A stretch of 47,176 nt of DNA from Pseudomonadota bacterium. GTDB taxonomy: Bacteria > Desulfobacterota > Desulfobulbia > Desulfobulbales > SURF-16. Positions 33,588 to 42,422 of the stretch are shown here, piece after piece. The notes below the pieces were generated by a model that ran no database searches, was not told where the DNA came from, and was given only the letters and a program-made list of their open reading frames with translations. The stretch is taken from contig JAHILF010000056.1 of NCBI GenBank assembly GCA_018897105.1, positions 1 through 47,176 on the forward strand, written 5' to 3'. Made by a program: the position numbers and the translations under genes. How positions within the stretch are numbered: the stretch's first letter is position 1; every line of letters begins with the position of its first letter.

Positions 33588-33605
33588 ACAGCTTTTATAA
33601 GACTA

Positions 33606-33710
33606 TCAAATTTTCGGCAAAATCACCTGCCCGTGCCTGGGGATATACTCCAGCACGGTCTGGACAAAGGCGGCATGGCTCCAGGTGAGCGGACTCACGG
33701 AAAGCGATGA
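33606..33710 (-). pseudogene. C-terminal remnant of a GH15 glucoamylase-like gene
   Basis: A minus-strand frame of 34 codons ending at 33606 reads SPLTWSHAAFVQTVLEYIPR near its start. PLTWSHA-x-FV is a hallmark of the C-terminal end of family 15 glycoside hydrolases (glucoamylase/trehalase type). The frame meets a stop just upstream and the rest of the ~600-residue enzyme is missing, replaced by the inverted-repeat element at 33749-33908. It sits between zwf and glk, where an intact glucoamylase would fit metabolically. Best read as a gene truncated by repeat insertion or deletion. Confidence 0.6.
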
Positions 33711-33748
33711 TCAGGGTCAAACATGCCGAAATACCATAACCCCATTCA

Positions 33749-33908
33749 ATGTCGTTAACTTAAGGCCGGGAGACAGATTTAATTTTTCTTCCAGACTGAG
33801 GGGACTGAATTTTTTTCGCGGTTTTGGCGAAAATCATTCTGTCCCCGGCTTTGGCAAAGGAAAAATAAAATCAGTCCCCTCTGCAACTCACTCTTAAGTT
33901 AATGACAT
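33749..33908. repeat. Inverted-repeat element, 160 bp
   Basis: Ends ATGTCGTTAACTTAAG (33749-33764) and the inverted CTTAAGTTAATGACAT (33893-33908) match at 15 of 16 positions. Inside are further paired blocks: GAGGGGACTGAATTTT with AAAATCAGTCCCCT, and GGGAGACAGATTT with ATTCTGTCCCC. GGGGACAGA/GGGACTGA motifs of this kind commonly surround IS200-like (Y1) transposase remnants in related bacteria, but no transposase is present. It lies at the broken edge of the glucoamylase remnant. Confidence 0.7.
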
Positions 33909-33970
33909 TGTCACGCAACTGATAATTTGCGTCAAAATTGATCAGCAATGATCCATTTCCTACCGGGATA

Positions 33971-35536
33971 TCACGGGGCACTTTTCACCTCCCGCCGGTC
34001 ACGGATCTTATCCACCTGCTCTCTGGCCGCATCCGGCCCCCAGCTGCCGGATGGATAGGGGTGGAGATGCTGCCGGCGGCCCTGGCACTGTTCGCATTCA
34101 TTCAATATGGGGGTGAGAATTCTCCAGGTCTGCTCAATGCCGTCCTGTCGCCAGAACAGTAGATGGTCGCCGAGAATACAGTCAAGCAGCACCTTTTCGT
34201 AGGCGTCCAGTACCGATCCCGTGTCGTAGCGAAAATCCATGGTCATGGGGCGCAGGCAGACCCTGGCTCCTGGATTTTTGGTCTGAAAGGTGAGGCTGAT
34301 CCCCTCCTCCGGATAAATACTCAACACCAGACGGTTGGGGATAATTTTTTCACCGAGCACATCCCGGAAGATGGAGTGGGGCACCTCTTTAAACTGGATG
34401 ATGATCCGGGTTTCCTTGCGGGCCATTCTCTTGCCTGACACCAGACAGAACGGCACCCCCTGCCAACGCCAGTTTTCCACATGAAAATGCATCATGGCAA
34501 AAGTAGGAATCAACGATTTTTCAGCCACCCCCGATTCCTGGCGGTAGCCCTTAAGCTCTTTGCCGTCGAGCATCCCCGGGCCATACTGCCCCAGCACCAC
34601 CTCACCCTCCCTGCTGGAAAAGGGACGGATCGAGCGGAACAGCTTCACCTTTTCATCGCGTACCCGCTCCGACTCAAAATGGGAGGGCGCTTCCATGGCG
34701 ATAAGGGACATGAGCTGCAACATGTGGTTCTGAAACATATCACGAATAACCCCGGCCTGTTCATAGTAGCCGGCCCGGTTTTCCACCCCCAGTTTCTCGG
34801 CCGCCATGATGCCCACGCAATCGATGAAACCGCGGTTCCATATGGGTTCAAAAATGGTATTGGCGAAGCGGAACATCAGGATGTTCTGCACCGTCTCCTT
34901 GGCCAGGTAATGATCAATGCGGAAAATCTGCTTCTCCTGGAAATGCTCATGCAGGGTCAGGTCAAGGTCAAGCGCGCTGTCCAGATCCCGGCCAAAGGGC
35001 TTTTCCACCACGATGCGTGACCAACCCCGATTCTCATTATGCTGGTGGTCGGCAAGCCCTACCCGGCCGAGCATCTCGGCAACAACCGCATAGAGAGAAG
35101 GCGGCAAGGCAAGGTCAAAAACCAGATTGCCCTGCGTGCCCCGTTGCCCGTCAAGCTCAGAGAGATATGCGGCCAGTTCCCGGAAAGAGTTTTCCGAGTC
35201 ATAGGTGAGTTGCCGGTAAAAAAGAAAGGAGGCAAACTCGGGCCAACCGGACATGTCGGCCTTGCCATTGTCCTCACAGGCTTCTCTCATCAGACTGCGG
35301 AAATCATCACTGCTGAAGGCTGTGCGGGCGCAGCCCAAGATGGAGACAGGATCAGGCAGGGAGCCGGTCAGATACATATGATAAAGAGCGGGAATGAGCT
35401 TGCGCGCCGTCAGGTCACCGGATGCTCCGAAAATAACAAGGGTGCAGGGGTCCAGATCACCCACCGTCAGGCAGTCACAGCTGCCGTCCTGACTGCATAT
35501 TCTTTCTTTGATTATATTCGGTTCCATATTATCCAT
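33971..35536 (-). CDS. zwf: Glucose-6-phosphate 1-dehydrogenase
   Basis: 521 residues; oxidises glucose 6-phosphate to 6-phosphogluconolactone with NAD(P)+. The nucleotide-binding motif is VIFGASGDLTARKLIPALY, the catalytic segment RIDHYLAKETVQN, and the EKPFGRDLDSA lysine motif and the C-terminal family block SVLDAYEKVLLDCILGDHLLF are all present. Slightly longer than the usual ~490 because of an N-terminal extension with three cysteines (CSQDGSCDCLT). A GTG/ATG choice does not arise; ATG 35527 is an alternative to 35536. Begins 40 bp after gnd on the same strand, so zwf and gnd are likely co-transcribed. No pgl gene for the lactonase is seen in the window. Confidence 0.96.
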   Translation of the reverse strand: MDNMEPNIIKERICSQDGSCDCLTVGDLDPCTLVIFGASGDLTARKLIPALYHMYLTGSLPDPVSILGCARTAFSSDDFRSLMREACEDNGKADMSGWPEFASFLFYRQLTYDSENSFRELAAYLSELDGQRGTQGNLVFDLALPPSLYAVVAEMLGRVGLADHQHNENRGWSRIVVEKPFGRDLDSALDLDLTLHEHFQEKQIFRIDHYLAKETVQNILMFRFANTIFEPIWNRGFIDCVGIMAAEKLGVENRAGYYEQAGVIRDMFQNHMLQLMSLIAMEAPSHFESERVRDEKVKLFRSIRPFSSREGEVVLGQYGPGMLDGKELKGYRQESGVAEKSLIPTFAMMHFHVENWRWQGVPFCLVSGKRMARKETRIIIQFKEVPHSIFRDVLGEKIIPNRLVLSIYPEEGISLTFQTKNPGARVCLRPMTMDFRYDTGSVLDAYEKVLLDCILGDHLLFWRQDGIEQTWRILTPILNECEQCQGRRQHLHPYPSGSWGPDAAREQVDKIRDRREVKSAP

Positions 35537-35575
35537 TTACAGGATCACTGAATCCATTGCCATTGCATCCACGGC

Positions 35576-36481
35576 TCACGCCTGCTTCACCGCATGCCCG
35601 CCGAATTCCTGCCGCAGGGCAGCCAGCACCCTGTTCTCAAAGGCGTTTTCTTTGCGTGACTGAAAGCGCTGGAAAAGCGCCATGGTGATGACCGGCGCGG
35701 CAACACCGCTGGCAATAGCCTCCTCCACGGTCCAGCGGCCTTCACCGGAATCGTCCACATACCCCTGCAGCGCATCAAGCCTGGGATCCTCGGCAAAGGC
35801 ATCTTCCAGCAACTCAAGCAGCCAGGAACGGACGACGCTGCCCTGGTTCCACAGATGGGATACTTTTTTAAAATCAAGGTGTTCGGCATAAGGAGAGGCC
35901 TCAAGCAAAGCAAAGCCTTCTCCATATGCCTGCATCATGCCGTACTCAATACCGTTATGGATCATCTTGACAAAATGACCGGCCCCCGTAGGGCCGCAGT
36001 AAAGATACCCGTCGACCGGGGCCAGGGCCTTGAAAACAGGCTCAAGATGGTTAAAAATCTTCTCATCGCCGCCCACCATGGTGCAGTAACCGATCTTTAG
36101 CCCCCAGATGCCGCCGCTCACCCCGGCATCAATAAAATGGATACCGGCACCCTTCAGATAGGCGGCCCGGCGGATATCATCACGGTACTTGCTGTTCCCG
36201 CCCTCAACGATGATGTCACCGGGGCTGAGGATATTGCGCAGCTTTTCCAGATGCTCATCGATCACCTTGCCGGCCGGCAGCATGAGCCAGACCACCTTAG
36301 GCCGCTCATCGAGCTTTTCCGCCAACTCCTGCAGGGAAAAACCGCCTTCCGACCCTTCCTTCATGATCTCTTCCGTCTTATCCGGGCTGCGGTTATAGGC
36401 AACCACCTGATGGCCGCCCTGCATGAGCCTGCGAGCCATGTTCATTCCCATTCTGCCCAATCCGATTATACCTATTTTCAT
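35576..36481 (-). CDS. gnd: 6-phosphogluconate dehydrogenase, decarboxylating, short form
   Basis: 301 residues; converts 6-phosphogluconate to ribulose 5-phosphate. N-terminal NAD(P) fold GIIGLGRMGMNMARRLMQGG, substrate motif IIVEGGNSKYRDD, catalytic-lysine region GPTGAGHFVKMIHNGIEYG and C-terminal DDSGEGRWTVEEAI match the ~300-residue YqeC/GndA-type enzyme rather than the ~470-residue E. coli type. These short forms are often NAD-preferring. First gene of the zwf unit on this strand, with a 148-bp upstream gap to the aldehyde dehydrogenase. Confidence 0.95.
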   Translation of the reverse strand: MKIGIIGLGRMGMNMARRLMQGGHQVVAYNRSPDKTEEIMKEGSEGGFSLQELAEKLDERPKVVWLMLPAGKVIDEHLEKLRNILSPGDIIVEGGNSKYRDDIRRAAYLKGAGIHFIDAGVSGGIWGLKIGYCTMVGGDEKIFNHLEPVFKALAPVDGYLYCGPTGAGHFVKMIHNGIEYGMMQAYGEGFALLEASPYAEHLDFKKVSHLWNQGSVVRSWLLELLEDAFAEDPRLDALQGYVDDSGEGRWTVEEAIASGVAAPVITMALFQRFQSRKENAFENRVLAALRQEFGGHAVKQA

Positions 36482-36629
36482 GGTGATACCTCTTTAATTC
36501 ACGATTATAAGTTCAGGGTCGAAGCTGACTCAAAAAGCATACACCATTTGTTATGAAAAATAAAATGATCACTGGGAGCGGGCGAGCAAGTTCTCTGTTA
36601 AAATGTTAGGACATATTTCCCTTATTCTT

Positions 36630-38057
36630 TCAGACATTCCTGATCACCATGAGCCGGATCTCGCTCATATCCTCCATGGCGTAGCGGATTCCCTCCCGGC
36701 CGAGTCCGCTGTCCTTCACCCCGCCGTAGGGCATCTGGTCCGCCCGCCAGGAAGGGATATCGCCGATGACGACCCCGCCCACATCAAGCTCGTTCCAGGC
36801 CTGATGCGCCTTGAAAAGGTCACGGGTGAAGATGCCGGTCTGCAGGCCGAAACGGCTGTCGTTCACCTCGGCCAGCACCGCGTCAAACGACTGAAATCGT
36901 GACAGAACAGCCACCGGCCCGAAGGCCTCCAGCCGGCAGATTTTTTCATTCTTCGGCACATTTTCCAGCAGCGTCGCGGCAAGGAAGGCCCCCTGTCGCT
37001 TGCCGCCGCAGAGAAGTTTTGCCCCCGCGGCCAAAGACTCTTCGATCCACTGCTCCAGCCTTAATGCCTCCTTTTCGCTGATCATGGGTCCGATAAAGGT
37101 CTGCTCATCGCCGGGGTCCCCCATTTTCAGCTCGTCGGCGGCGGCAACCAATCGCTCCTTAAAGGTGTCATAAACCCGGTCATGCACCATGATCCGCTGC
37201 ACGCCGATGCAGCTCTGGCCGGACTGATAAAAAGCGCCGATAATGATACGGGTCACCGCATCGTCCAGGTCTGCATCCTCATCCACAATGCACGCTGCAT
37301 TACCGCCGAGCTCCAGAATAACCTTTTTCTTGCCCGCCATTTTCTTGAGCTCCCAACCGACCTCGGGCGAGCCGGTGAAACTTAAAAGCTTCAATCTCTC
37401 ATCCTCGGTAAAGAGCCGCGCCCCCTCGCGACGGCAGGGCAGGATGGAAAAAGCGCCGGCCGGCAGGTCGGTTTCCGCCAGCGTCTCGCCGATGATCAGC
37501 GCACCGATGGGTGTGAGGCTGGCCGGCTTCAGCACAAAGGGGCAGCCCGCGGCAATGGCCGGGGCGACCTTATGGGCAGCGAGATTTAACGGGAAATTAA
37601 AGGGAGTGATAAAGGAACAGGCCCCCACCGGGATCCGTTTGCTGACCGAGATATAGCCCGCGGTGCGCGGACTGCGATCAAGCGGCATGTATTCGCCGCC
37701 GAAACGCACCGCCTCTTCCGCGGCAATCTTGAAGGTTTCGATAAGGCGCGCCACCTCCCCCCGGCTGTCCCTGATGGGTTTACCCGCCTCAATGCACAAG
37801 GCGCCAGCCAGCTCTTCGGCCCGGATACTGAAGCGGTCCACGCAGTGCTGCAGGATCTGCTGCCGCTGGTAGGCCGGCATCTGGCGCATGGGTTTTTCCG
37901 CGGCAACTGCCAGGGAAATGGCCTGATCAATCACCTTTTCATCGGCCATGGCCACCCGGGTGGCAACCCGGCCGGTGTACTTGTCCGTCACCGCAAGATC
38001 CGTGTTGGCCAAAACCGCCTTATTGGCCAGATAATAGGGATATGTCTCTTTAAGCAT
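36630..38057 (-). CDS. NAD(P)-dependent aldehyde dehydrogenase
   Basis: A 475-residue ALDH superfamily enzyme oxidising an aldehyde to a carboxylate. Motifs: FITPFNFPLNLAAHKVAPAI (coenzyme), LSFTGSPEVGWELKK, the general-base glutamate in VILELGGNAACIVD, the nucleophile C283 in SGQSCIGVQR, and EAFGPVAVLSRF. The profile resembles lactaldehyde/succinate-semialdehyde/GapN-like members; the substrate is not certain. ATG 38057 is used because AAGGAG precedes it; the longer frame to 38129 runs into the repeat element. It lies directly downstream of the acetolactate-synthase-like gene on the same strand, suggesting a shared role in 2-oxo acid or aldehyde metabolism. Confidence 0.93.
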   Translation of the reverse strand: MLKETYPYYLANKAVLANTDLAVTDKYTGRVATRVAMADEKVIDQAISLAVAAEKPMRQMPAYQRQQILQHCVDRFSIRAEELAGALCIEAGKPIRDSRGEVARLIETFKIAAEEAVRFGGEYMPLDRSPRTAGYISVSKRIPVGACSFITPFNFPLNLAAHKVAPAIAAGCPFVLKPASLTPIGALIIGETLAETDLPAGAFSILPCRREGARLFTEDERLKLLSFTGSPEVGWELKKMAGKKKVILELGGNAACIVDEDADLDDAVTRIIIGAFYQSGQSCIGVQRIMVHDRVYDTFKERLVAAADELKMGDPGDEQTFIGPMISEKEALRLEQWIEESLAAGAKLLCGGKRQGAFLAATLLENVPKNEKICRLEAFGPVAVLSRFQSFDAVLAEVNDSRFGLQTGIFTRDLFKAHQAWNELDVGGVVIGDIPSWRADQMPYGGVKDSGLGREGIRYAMEDMSEIRLMVIRNV

Positions 38058-38076
38058 GGTAAACTCCTTAAAAATT

Positions 38077-38253
38077 TGGGATTGCGGATTTTGAAAACCA
38101 TTTTTCACCACCGAGCACACAGCGATCACAGAGGAATATTTTTTATAACAGTCAGTTATCTCTGTGGACTCTGTGCTCTCTGTGGTAAATTTCCAGCTTT
38201 TATGAATCCATCTTGTTTAATCCACAATCCCCAATCCATAATCCGCAATCATA
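38077..38253. repeat. AATCCNN heptad tracts enclosing a CACAGAG element (copy 2)
   Basis: Five heptads in register, AATCCAC, AATCCCC, AATCCAT, AATCCGC, AATCATA, run at 38219-38253 and reach the stop codon of the acetolactate-synthase-like gene (38249). Complementary GGGATTG, CGGATTT lies at 38079-38092. Between them is a CACAGAG inverted-repeat element (38107-38186) closely similar to 33507-33587, including the TATAACAGTCAGTTA loop. The spacer has no gene. Confidence 0.75.
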
Positions 38254-39910
38254 TCGGACATGCCACCTTGCCCAGCCGCTGGGAAAGCAGCCTGTTTTCC
38301 CGGTAATCAATGGGCACCGAGATCAGCACCGGCACATCGTAATGAAAGGCCTGCTCCAGCACGTCCTTGAAATCACGGGAGTCATCAACCCTGAAGCCTT
38401 TGCAGCCAAAGGCCTCGGCCAGTTTGACAAAATCAGGGTTATTGAAGTGGAGGTCACTGTGTGTGCCGAACTGGTTATCCTGCTTCCAGCGAATCAGGCC
38501 GTATTCCTGGTCATCCCATATCAGCACCACGATATTGGCGCCGATCCGCCGTGCAGTCTCCAGCTCCTGCACATTCATGAGAAAACCGCCGTCGCCGCAG
38601 ATGGCCAGCACCCGCCGCTCCGGATAAACGAGCTTGGCGCCGATGGCGCCGGGCAGGGCAAAACCCATGGAGCAGAAACCGTTTGAGATCAGGCAGGTAT
38701 TGGGCTCATCGCACTGGTAATAGCGGGCAATCCACATCTTGTGGGCGCCCACGTCGCTGAGCAGGATATCCTGGGGGCCGAGCACCTCCCGCACATCCCA
38801 GATGATCTTCTGGGGCCGGATCGAGCCACGGGTGTCATCATCCTTGTGTTCAGCAAAATCATTCAGCATAATCTCCCGCAATGCCTGTTTGCAGTCACAG
38901 TCATAATCCGCCTTGAAATCCTTGACCCGCTCATTCATCATCCACAGGGTATGGGCCAGATCGCCGACGATCTCTACATCAACCCCGTAATACTCATCCA
39001 CCTCGGCCGGAATGAAATCAATATGGATAATCTTCTGCGTTTTGTTTCCCTTGACGGAACTTTTAGCCCAGAGCCGTGGTTCATATTCAACCAGATCATA
39101 GCCCAGGCTGATGACCAGATCCGCCTCCTGGATCGCCACCCTGGTGTAGTCATGGGCCTGCAGGCCGATGGTGAAAAGACAGTTCGGTGAGGATCTGGGA
39201 ATGGAGCCCTTGCCCATGAAGGTGTTGATCACGCCGATCCCTGTTTTTTCGACAAATAGCCGGAGCTGTTTTGCCGCCCTGCGCCGGATGGCGCCGTTGC
39301 CTGCCAGGATAACGGGCTTTTTAGCGGCAAAGATAAGCTCCATGGCGCGATCGATGATCTTATCGTCCGGTACCGGCCGGCGGGGATTCAGCACAGGCAG
39401 GGGATTGCCTGTGGCCTCAAAGGAGGCGATGTCATCGGCCAGTTCGATATGGCAGGCCCCGGGTTTTTCCATAACCGCCAGCTTAAAAGCCTTACGCACC
39501 ACCTCGGGGATAATCTTGCTGTGAATGATCGGCTGGGACCACTTGGTGATGGGCCGAAACATTCTGACCACATCCATATTCTGATGGCTCTCCTTGTGCT
39601 GTCTGCGGCTGTCCGCCTGGCCGGTGATGGCTATCAGCGGCGCCCGGTCCATATTGGCGTCGGCCACCCCGGTTACCAGATTGGTGGCACCGGGTCCCAG
39701 GGTACCCAGGCAGACGCCCGGTTTGCCGGTGAGTCTGCCGTAGACATCGGCGATAAAGGCGGCTCCCTGTTCCTGCCGGCAGAGGATAAAACGGATGGAG
39801 GAGTTCTGCAGGGCCATCATGAAATAGGCATTCTCCTCGCCGGGTACGCCGAAGATATATTCCACCCCTTCATTTTCCAGACATTTGACAAAAAGTTCAG
39901 CTGCGTTCAT
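38249..39910 (-). CDS. Acetolactate-synthase-like ThDP-dependent enzyme
   Basis: A 553-residue thiamine-diphosphate enzyme; the family joins two pyruvates into acetolactate. Activator glutamate E47 in LCRQEQGAAFIADVYGRLTG, LGPGATNLVTGVADAN, QNMDVVRMFRPITKWS, and the ThDP motif GDGGFLMNVQELETARR followed by IWDDQEYGLI. The motif usually ends in NN/ND, whereas DD is found here. No regulatory (ilvN-type) subunit gene is adjacent, which points to a catabolic AlsS-like or specialised enzyme. Other ThDP enzymes (e.g. sulfoacetaldehyde or oxalyl-CoA families) share this architecture, so the product name is probable rather than certain. The start at 39910 (MNAAELF) matches homologue ends; 39934 is the alternative. 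Confidence 0.87.
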   Translation of the reverse strand: MNAAELFVKCLENEGVEYIFGVPGEENAYFMMALQNSSIRFILCRQEQGAAFIADVYGRLTGKPGVCLGTLGPGATNLVTGVADANMDRAPLIAITGQADSRRQHKESHQNMDVVRMFRPITKWSQPIIHSKIIPEVVRKAFKLAVMEKPGACHIELADDIASFEATGNPLPVLNPRRPVPDDKIIDRAMELIFAAKKPVILAGNGAIRRRAAKQLRLFVEKTGIGVINTFMGKGSIPRSSPNCLFTIGLQAHDYTRVAIQEADLVISLGYDLVEYEPRLWAKSSVKGNKTQKIIHIDFIPAEVDEYYGVDVEIVGDLAHTLWMMNERVKDFKADYDCDCKQALREIMLNDFAEHKDDDTRGSIRPQKIIWDVREVLGPQDILLSDVGAHKMWIARYYQCDEPNTCLISNGFCSMGFALPGAIGAKLVYPERRVLAICGDGGFLMNVQELETARRIGANIVVLIWDDQEYGLIRWKQDNQFGTHSDLHFNNPDFVKLAEAFGCKGFRVDDSRDFKDVLEQAFHYDVPVLISVPIDYRENRLLSQRLGKVACPI

Positions 39911-40068
39911 GGGGATAAATTCTGCGTTTTGCATTCAAGGTTTAAGCTTCAGGGTTGCGGATAAATAGATTTACGGCAGGCAGTCGGGCAGCAGGAACCA
40001 GGACGAATTTGTCCCCTGGAATGCTGCAATGACTTTGGTTTTCTGCGACCCGGATCGGCTTGCCTGTA

Positions 40069-40680
40069 TCAGAACTGGTTGGTGATGAGGATCTCGGACA
40101 GGGGCAGTTTCCCCACCCGTGGATAGGGTTCGGTGATACCCTTGCCGATGGCCACCATCATGCCGACGATGTGATCCTGGGGCAGGTTGATCAGTTTTCC
40201 CACTGCCTCGAAATCAAAGCCATCCATTGGACATGACTCATATCCCATGTCCTTGGCGATCAGCATGAGCGCCATGGCAAGAATGCCGCAGGAACGGAAG
40301 CACTCATCCCGCTGAACCTGCGGTTTGCCGTCATAGTAATCATGAATTTTGGGCAGGATGAAATCAAGCACCGGTTGCGGAGCTCCATGCCAGTAGCGCT
40401 CCGGCTTCTTCTGCCAGGCATTGACATCCATGCAGAGCACCAGCAGCAGCGATGCATCGGTCACCTGGGGCTGGTTCCAGGCCTGTTCCCTGATTTTTAA
40501 ACGAAGTTCCTTATCCTCCACGTTGACCACCCGCCAGTGCTGGATATTAAAGGCGGTGGGGGCCAGGAAGGCATGGATAAAGAGTTGTTTCTTCTCTTCA
40601 TCACTCAGTTGATGGGTCGGATCAAAACCCTTGACCGCCCTGCGGGCAGCCATCGCCTGACAAACGTCAATGGTACTCAT
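40069..40680 (-). CDS. Nitroreductase family NAD(P)H oxidoreductase
   Basis: A 203-residue FMN flavoprotein of the NfsB/NfnB type. Marks: ARRAVKGFDPTHQLSDEEK (FMN-binding Arg), LAPTAFNIQHWRVV, SCGILAMALMLIAKDMGYES and GIAMGKG-like VAIGKGITEPYPR near the end. The ATG at 40680 is preceded by GAGGAG; the longer frame to 40722 has none. Physiological substrate unknown; may serve as a quinone or nitro-compound reductase. It is set between the metabolic block and the chemotaxis cluster on the same strand. Confidence 0.9.
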   Translation of the reverse strand: MSTIDVCQAMAARRAVKGFDPTHQLSDEEKKQLFIHAFLAPTAFNIQHWRVVNVEDKELRLKIREQAWNQPQVTDASLLLVLCMDVNAWQKKPERYWHGAPQPVLDFILPKIHDYYDGKPQVQRDECFRSCGILAMALMLIAKDMGYESCPMDGFDFEAVGKLINLPQDHIVGMMVAIGKGITEPYPRVGKLPLSEILITNQF

Positions 40681-40758
40681 AGCATACTCCTCATTATAGA
40701 AATTTTCTTCATTTAAGGACACGAATCCTCAACGATCTCCCGATGTCACCCTGCAGTG

Positions 40759-41829
40759 TCATCCTCCGTGGCGGATTACCTCCCGGGCAATGGCCGAGAG
40801 CGGGATGACCAGATCCACCCCGCCCCGTTTGATGGCCTCGTTGGGCATGCCGAAGACCACGCAACTGACCTCGTCCTGGGCAATGGTGAAGGCCCCGGCC
40901 TGCTTCATCTCCAGCATGCCCTGGGCTCCGTCATCACCCATGCCGGTCATAATGACTCCCACCACATTTTTGCCGCCATAACGGGCCGCGGAACGAAACA
41001 GCACATCCACGGAAGGCCGGTGCCTGCAGACCAGCGGGCCGTCCTTCACCTCAAGAAAATAGCGAGCGCCGCTGCGCTTCAGGAGGGTATGGTGATTGCC
41101 CGGCGCAATAAGAGCCCGGCCACGCACCACCGTATCGTTGTCGGCGGCCTCCTTCACCGTAACCCGGCACAATCCGTCCAGCCGCTTGGCAAAAGCGCGG
41201 GTAAAACCCTCCGGCATGTGCTGAACAATGACGATGCCAGGGGAGTCGGCAGGGAGTGACTCGAGAAATACCCGCAGGGCTTCGGTGCCGCCAGTGGACG
41301 CCCCCACCACGATCACCTTTTCGGTGGTCTGGATCATGGCGTTGGAGGCAGGTTTATCAATCATGACATCAGCGCTCAGTTTGGGGGCAACAAGGCTGGT
41401 CCGGGCGGAAATTTTACCCAATTTCGCCTGACTCGCCGCCTTAACCGCATCACAGATGCTTACCCGGGACTCCTCAAGAAAAACCTTAGTGCCTATCCGT
41501 GGCTTCTGAATGATCTCCACCGCCCCGTACTCCATGGCCTTCATGGCGGTTTCCGAACCCTTTTCGGTCAGGCTTGAGCACATGACCACCGGAATGGGGT
41601 GCTGACGCATGATTCTCTGCAGAAAGGAAATGCCGTCCATGCGCGGCATCTCCACATCCAGGGTAATGACATCCGGGATCTCTTCCCGCATCCGATCCGC
41701 GGCAATATAAGGATCACCTGCTGTAGCCATCACCTCGATGGCCGGGTCAGAAGCCAAAATATCGCTCATGGTCTGGCGCACCACGGCGGAATCATCGACA
41801 ATGAGTACGCGAATCTTCTTCGTTTTCAT
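40759..41829 (-). CDS. cheB: Chemotaxis protein-glutamate methylesterase CheB
   Basis: 356 residues: receiver domain with D12/D13 and phospho-acceptor D58, then methylesterase domain with the catalytic S178 ([12 protein letters not shown]), H204 ([13 protein letters not shown]) and the Asp motif [10 protein letters not shown]. It removes methyl groups from, and deamidates, MCP receptors to adapt the chemotactic response. ATG overlaps the cheD stop (ATGA). Placed last in the cheW-mcp-cheR-cheD-cheB order read on the minus strand. Confidence 0.97.
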   Translation of the reverse strand: MKTKKIRVLIVDDSAVVRQTMSDILASDPAIEVMATAGDPYIAADRMREEIPDVITLDVEMPRMDGISFLQRIMRQHPIPVVMCSSLTEKGSETAMKAMEYGAVEIIQKPRIGTKVFLEESRVSICDAVKAASQAKLGKISARTSLVAPKLSADVMIDKPASNAMIQTTEKVIVVGASTGGTEALRVFLESLPADSPGIVIVQHMPEGFTRAFAKRLDGLCRVTVKEAADNDTVVRGRALIAPGNHHTLLKRSGARYFLEVKDGPLVCRHRPSVDVLFRSAARYGGKNVVGVIMTGMGDDGAQGMLEMKQAGAFTIAQDEVSCVVFGMPNEAIKRGGVDLVIPLSAIAREVIRHGG

Positions 41830-42422
41830 TCCTTATGCTCCGAACTGCTCAACCGTTTCAAAAATACCTCCCCGCTATAGATTCTAAAAATAACCTTACG
41901 CCCCCGCAACCCACCCACGTCGGAAGCCGCCAGCCTGAGCCCCTCTTGCTCCAGGGTCTTCAGGGCCATATCGATATTCTGCTTTCCTACCCCTTTGCGC
42001 TCATTACCCTCGGGGGTGGAATACATGTCCGAACCGCCAAAAACCTTGACCACGATCTCATCACGCGCAATCCCCTGCGTTAAAAACCACTCCAGCATCC
42101 GCCGGATGGCGCAGTCCACATATCGAGGACCATCCCGGCAGTCCCCGACACATGGATGTTCATTACGGCATGAGGGCAGTACGCCGTGACATACCGACCC
42201 GACATGGTAACGGGGAGAGAACATGGTTACCGCCACGCAGGAACCCAGCAGTGTTTTCACCACAGCAGCCTCTTCGCCGAGGAATAATTCCCCCGGCTTG
42301 AGGTAATACCTGACGGGCTTGGCGGGCAAAGCCATGTCTACTTCCCGACGCAGTCTTACTGGCTGCAATGCCTCATGAACGTTCGCGGTGATTCCTTGCC
42401 GTTTTGGCGCTAACCGTTTCAT
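41826..42422 (-). CDS. cheD: Chemoreceptor glutamine deamidase CheD
   Basis: 198 residues with the CheD catalytic pair: C62 in [11 protein letters not shown] and H79 in VCHGVLPSC. It deamidates receptor glutamines and in some bacteria is regulated by CheC. The N-terminal ~35 residues before [15 protein letters not shown] are extra compared with minimal CheD. ATGA overlaps link it to both cheR upstream and cheB downstream. Confidence 0.95.
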   Translation of the reverse strand: MKRLAPKRQGITANVHEALQPVRLRREVDMALPAKPVRYYLKPGELFLGEEAAVVKTLLGSCVAVTMFSPRYHVGSVCHGVLPSCRNEHPCVGDCRDGPRYVDCAIRRMLEWFLTQGIARDEIVVKVFGGSDMYSTPEGNERKGVGKQNIDMALKTLEQEGLRLAASDVGGLRGRKVIFRIYSGEVFLKRLSSSEHKE

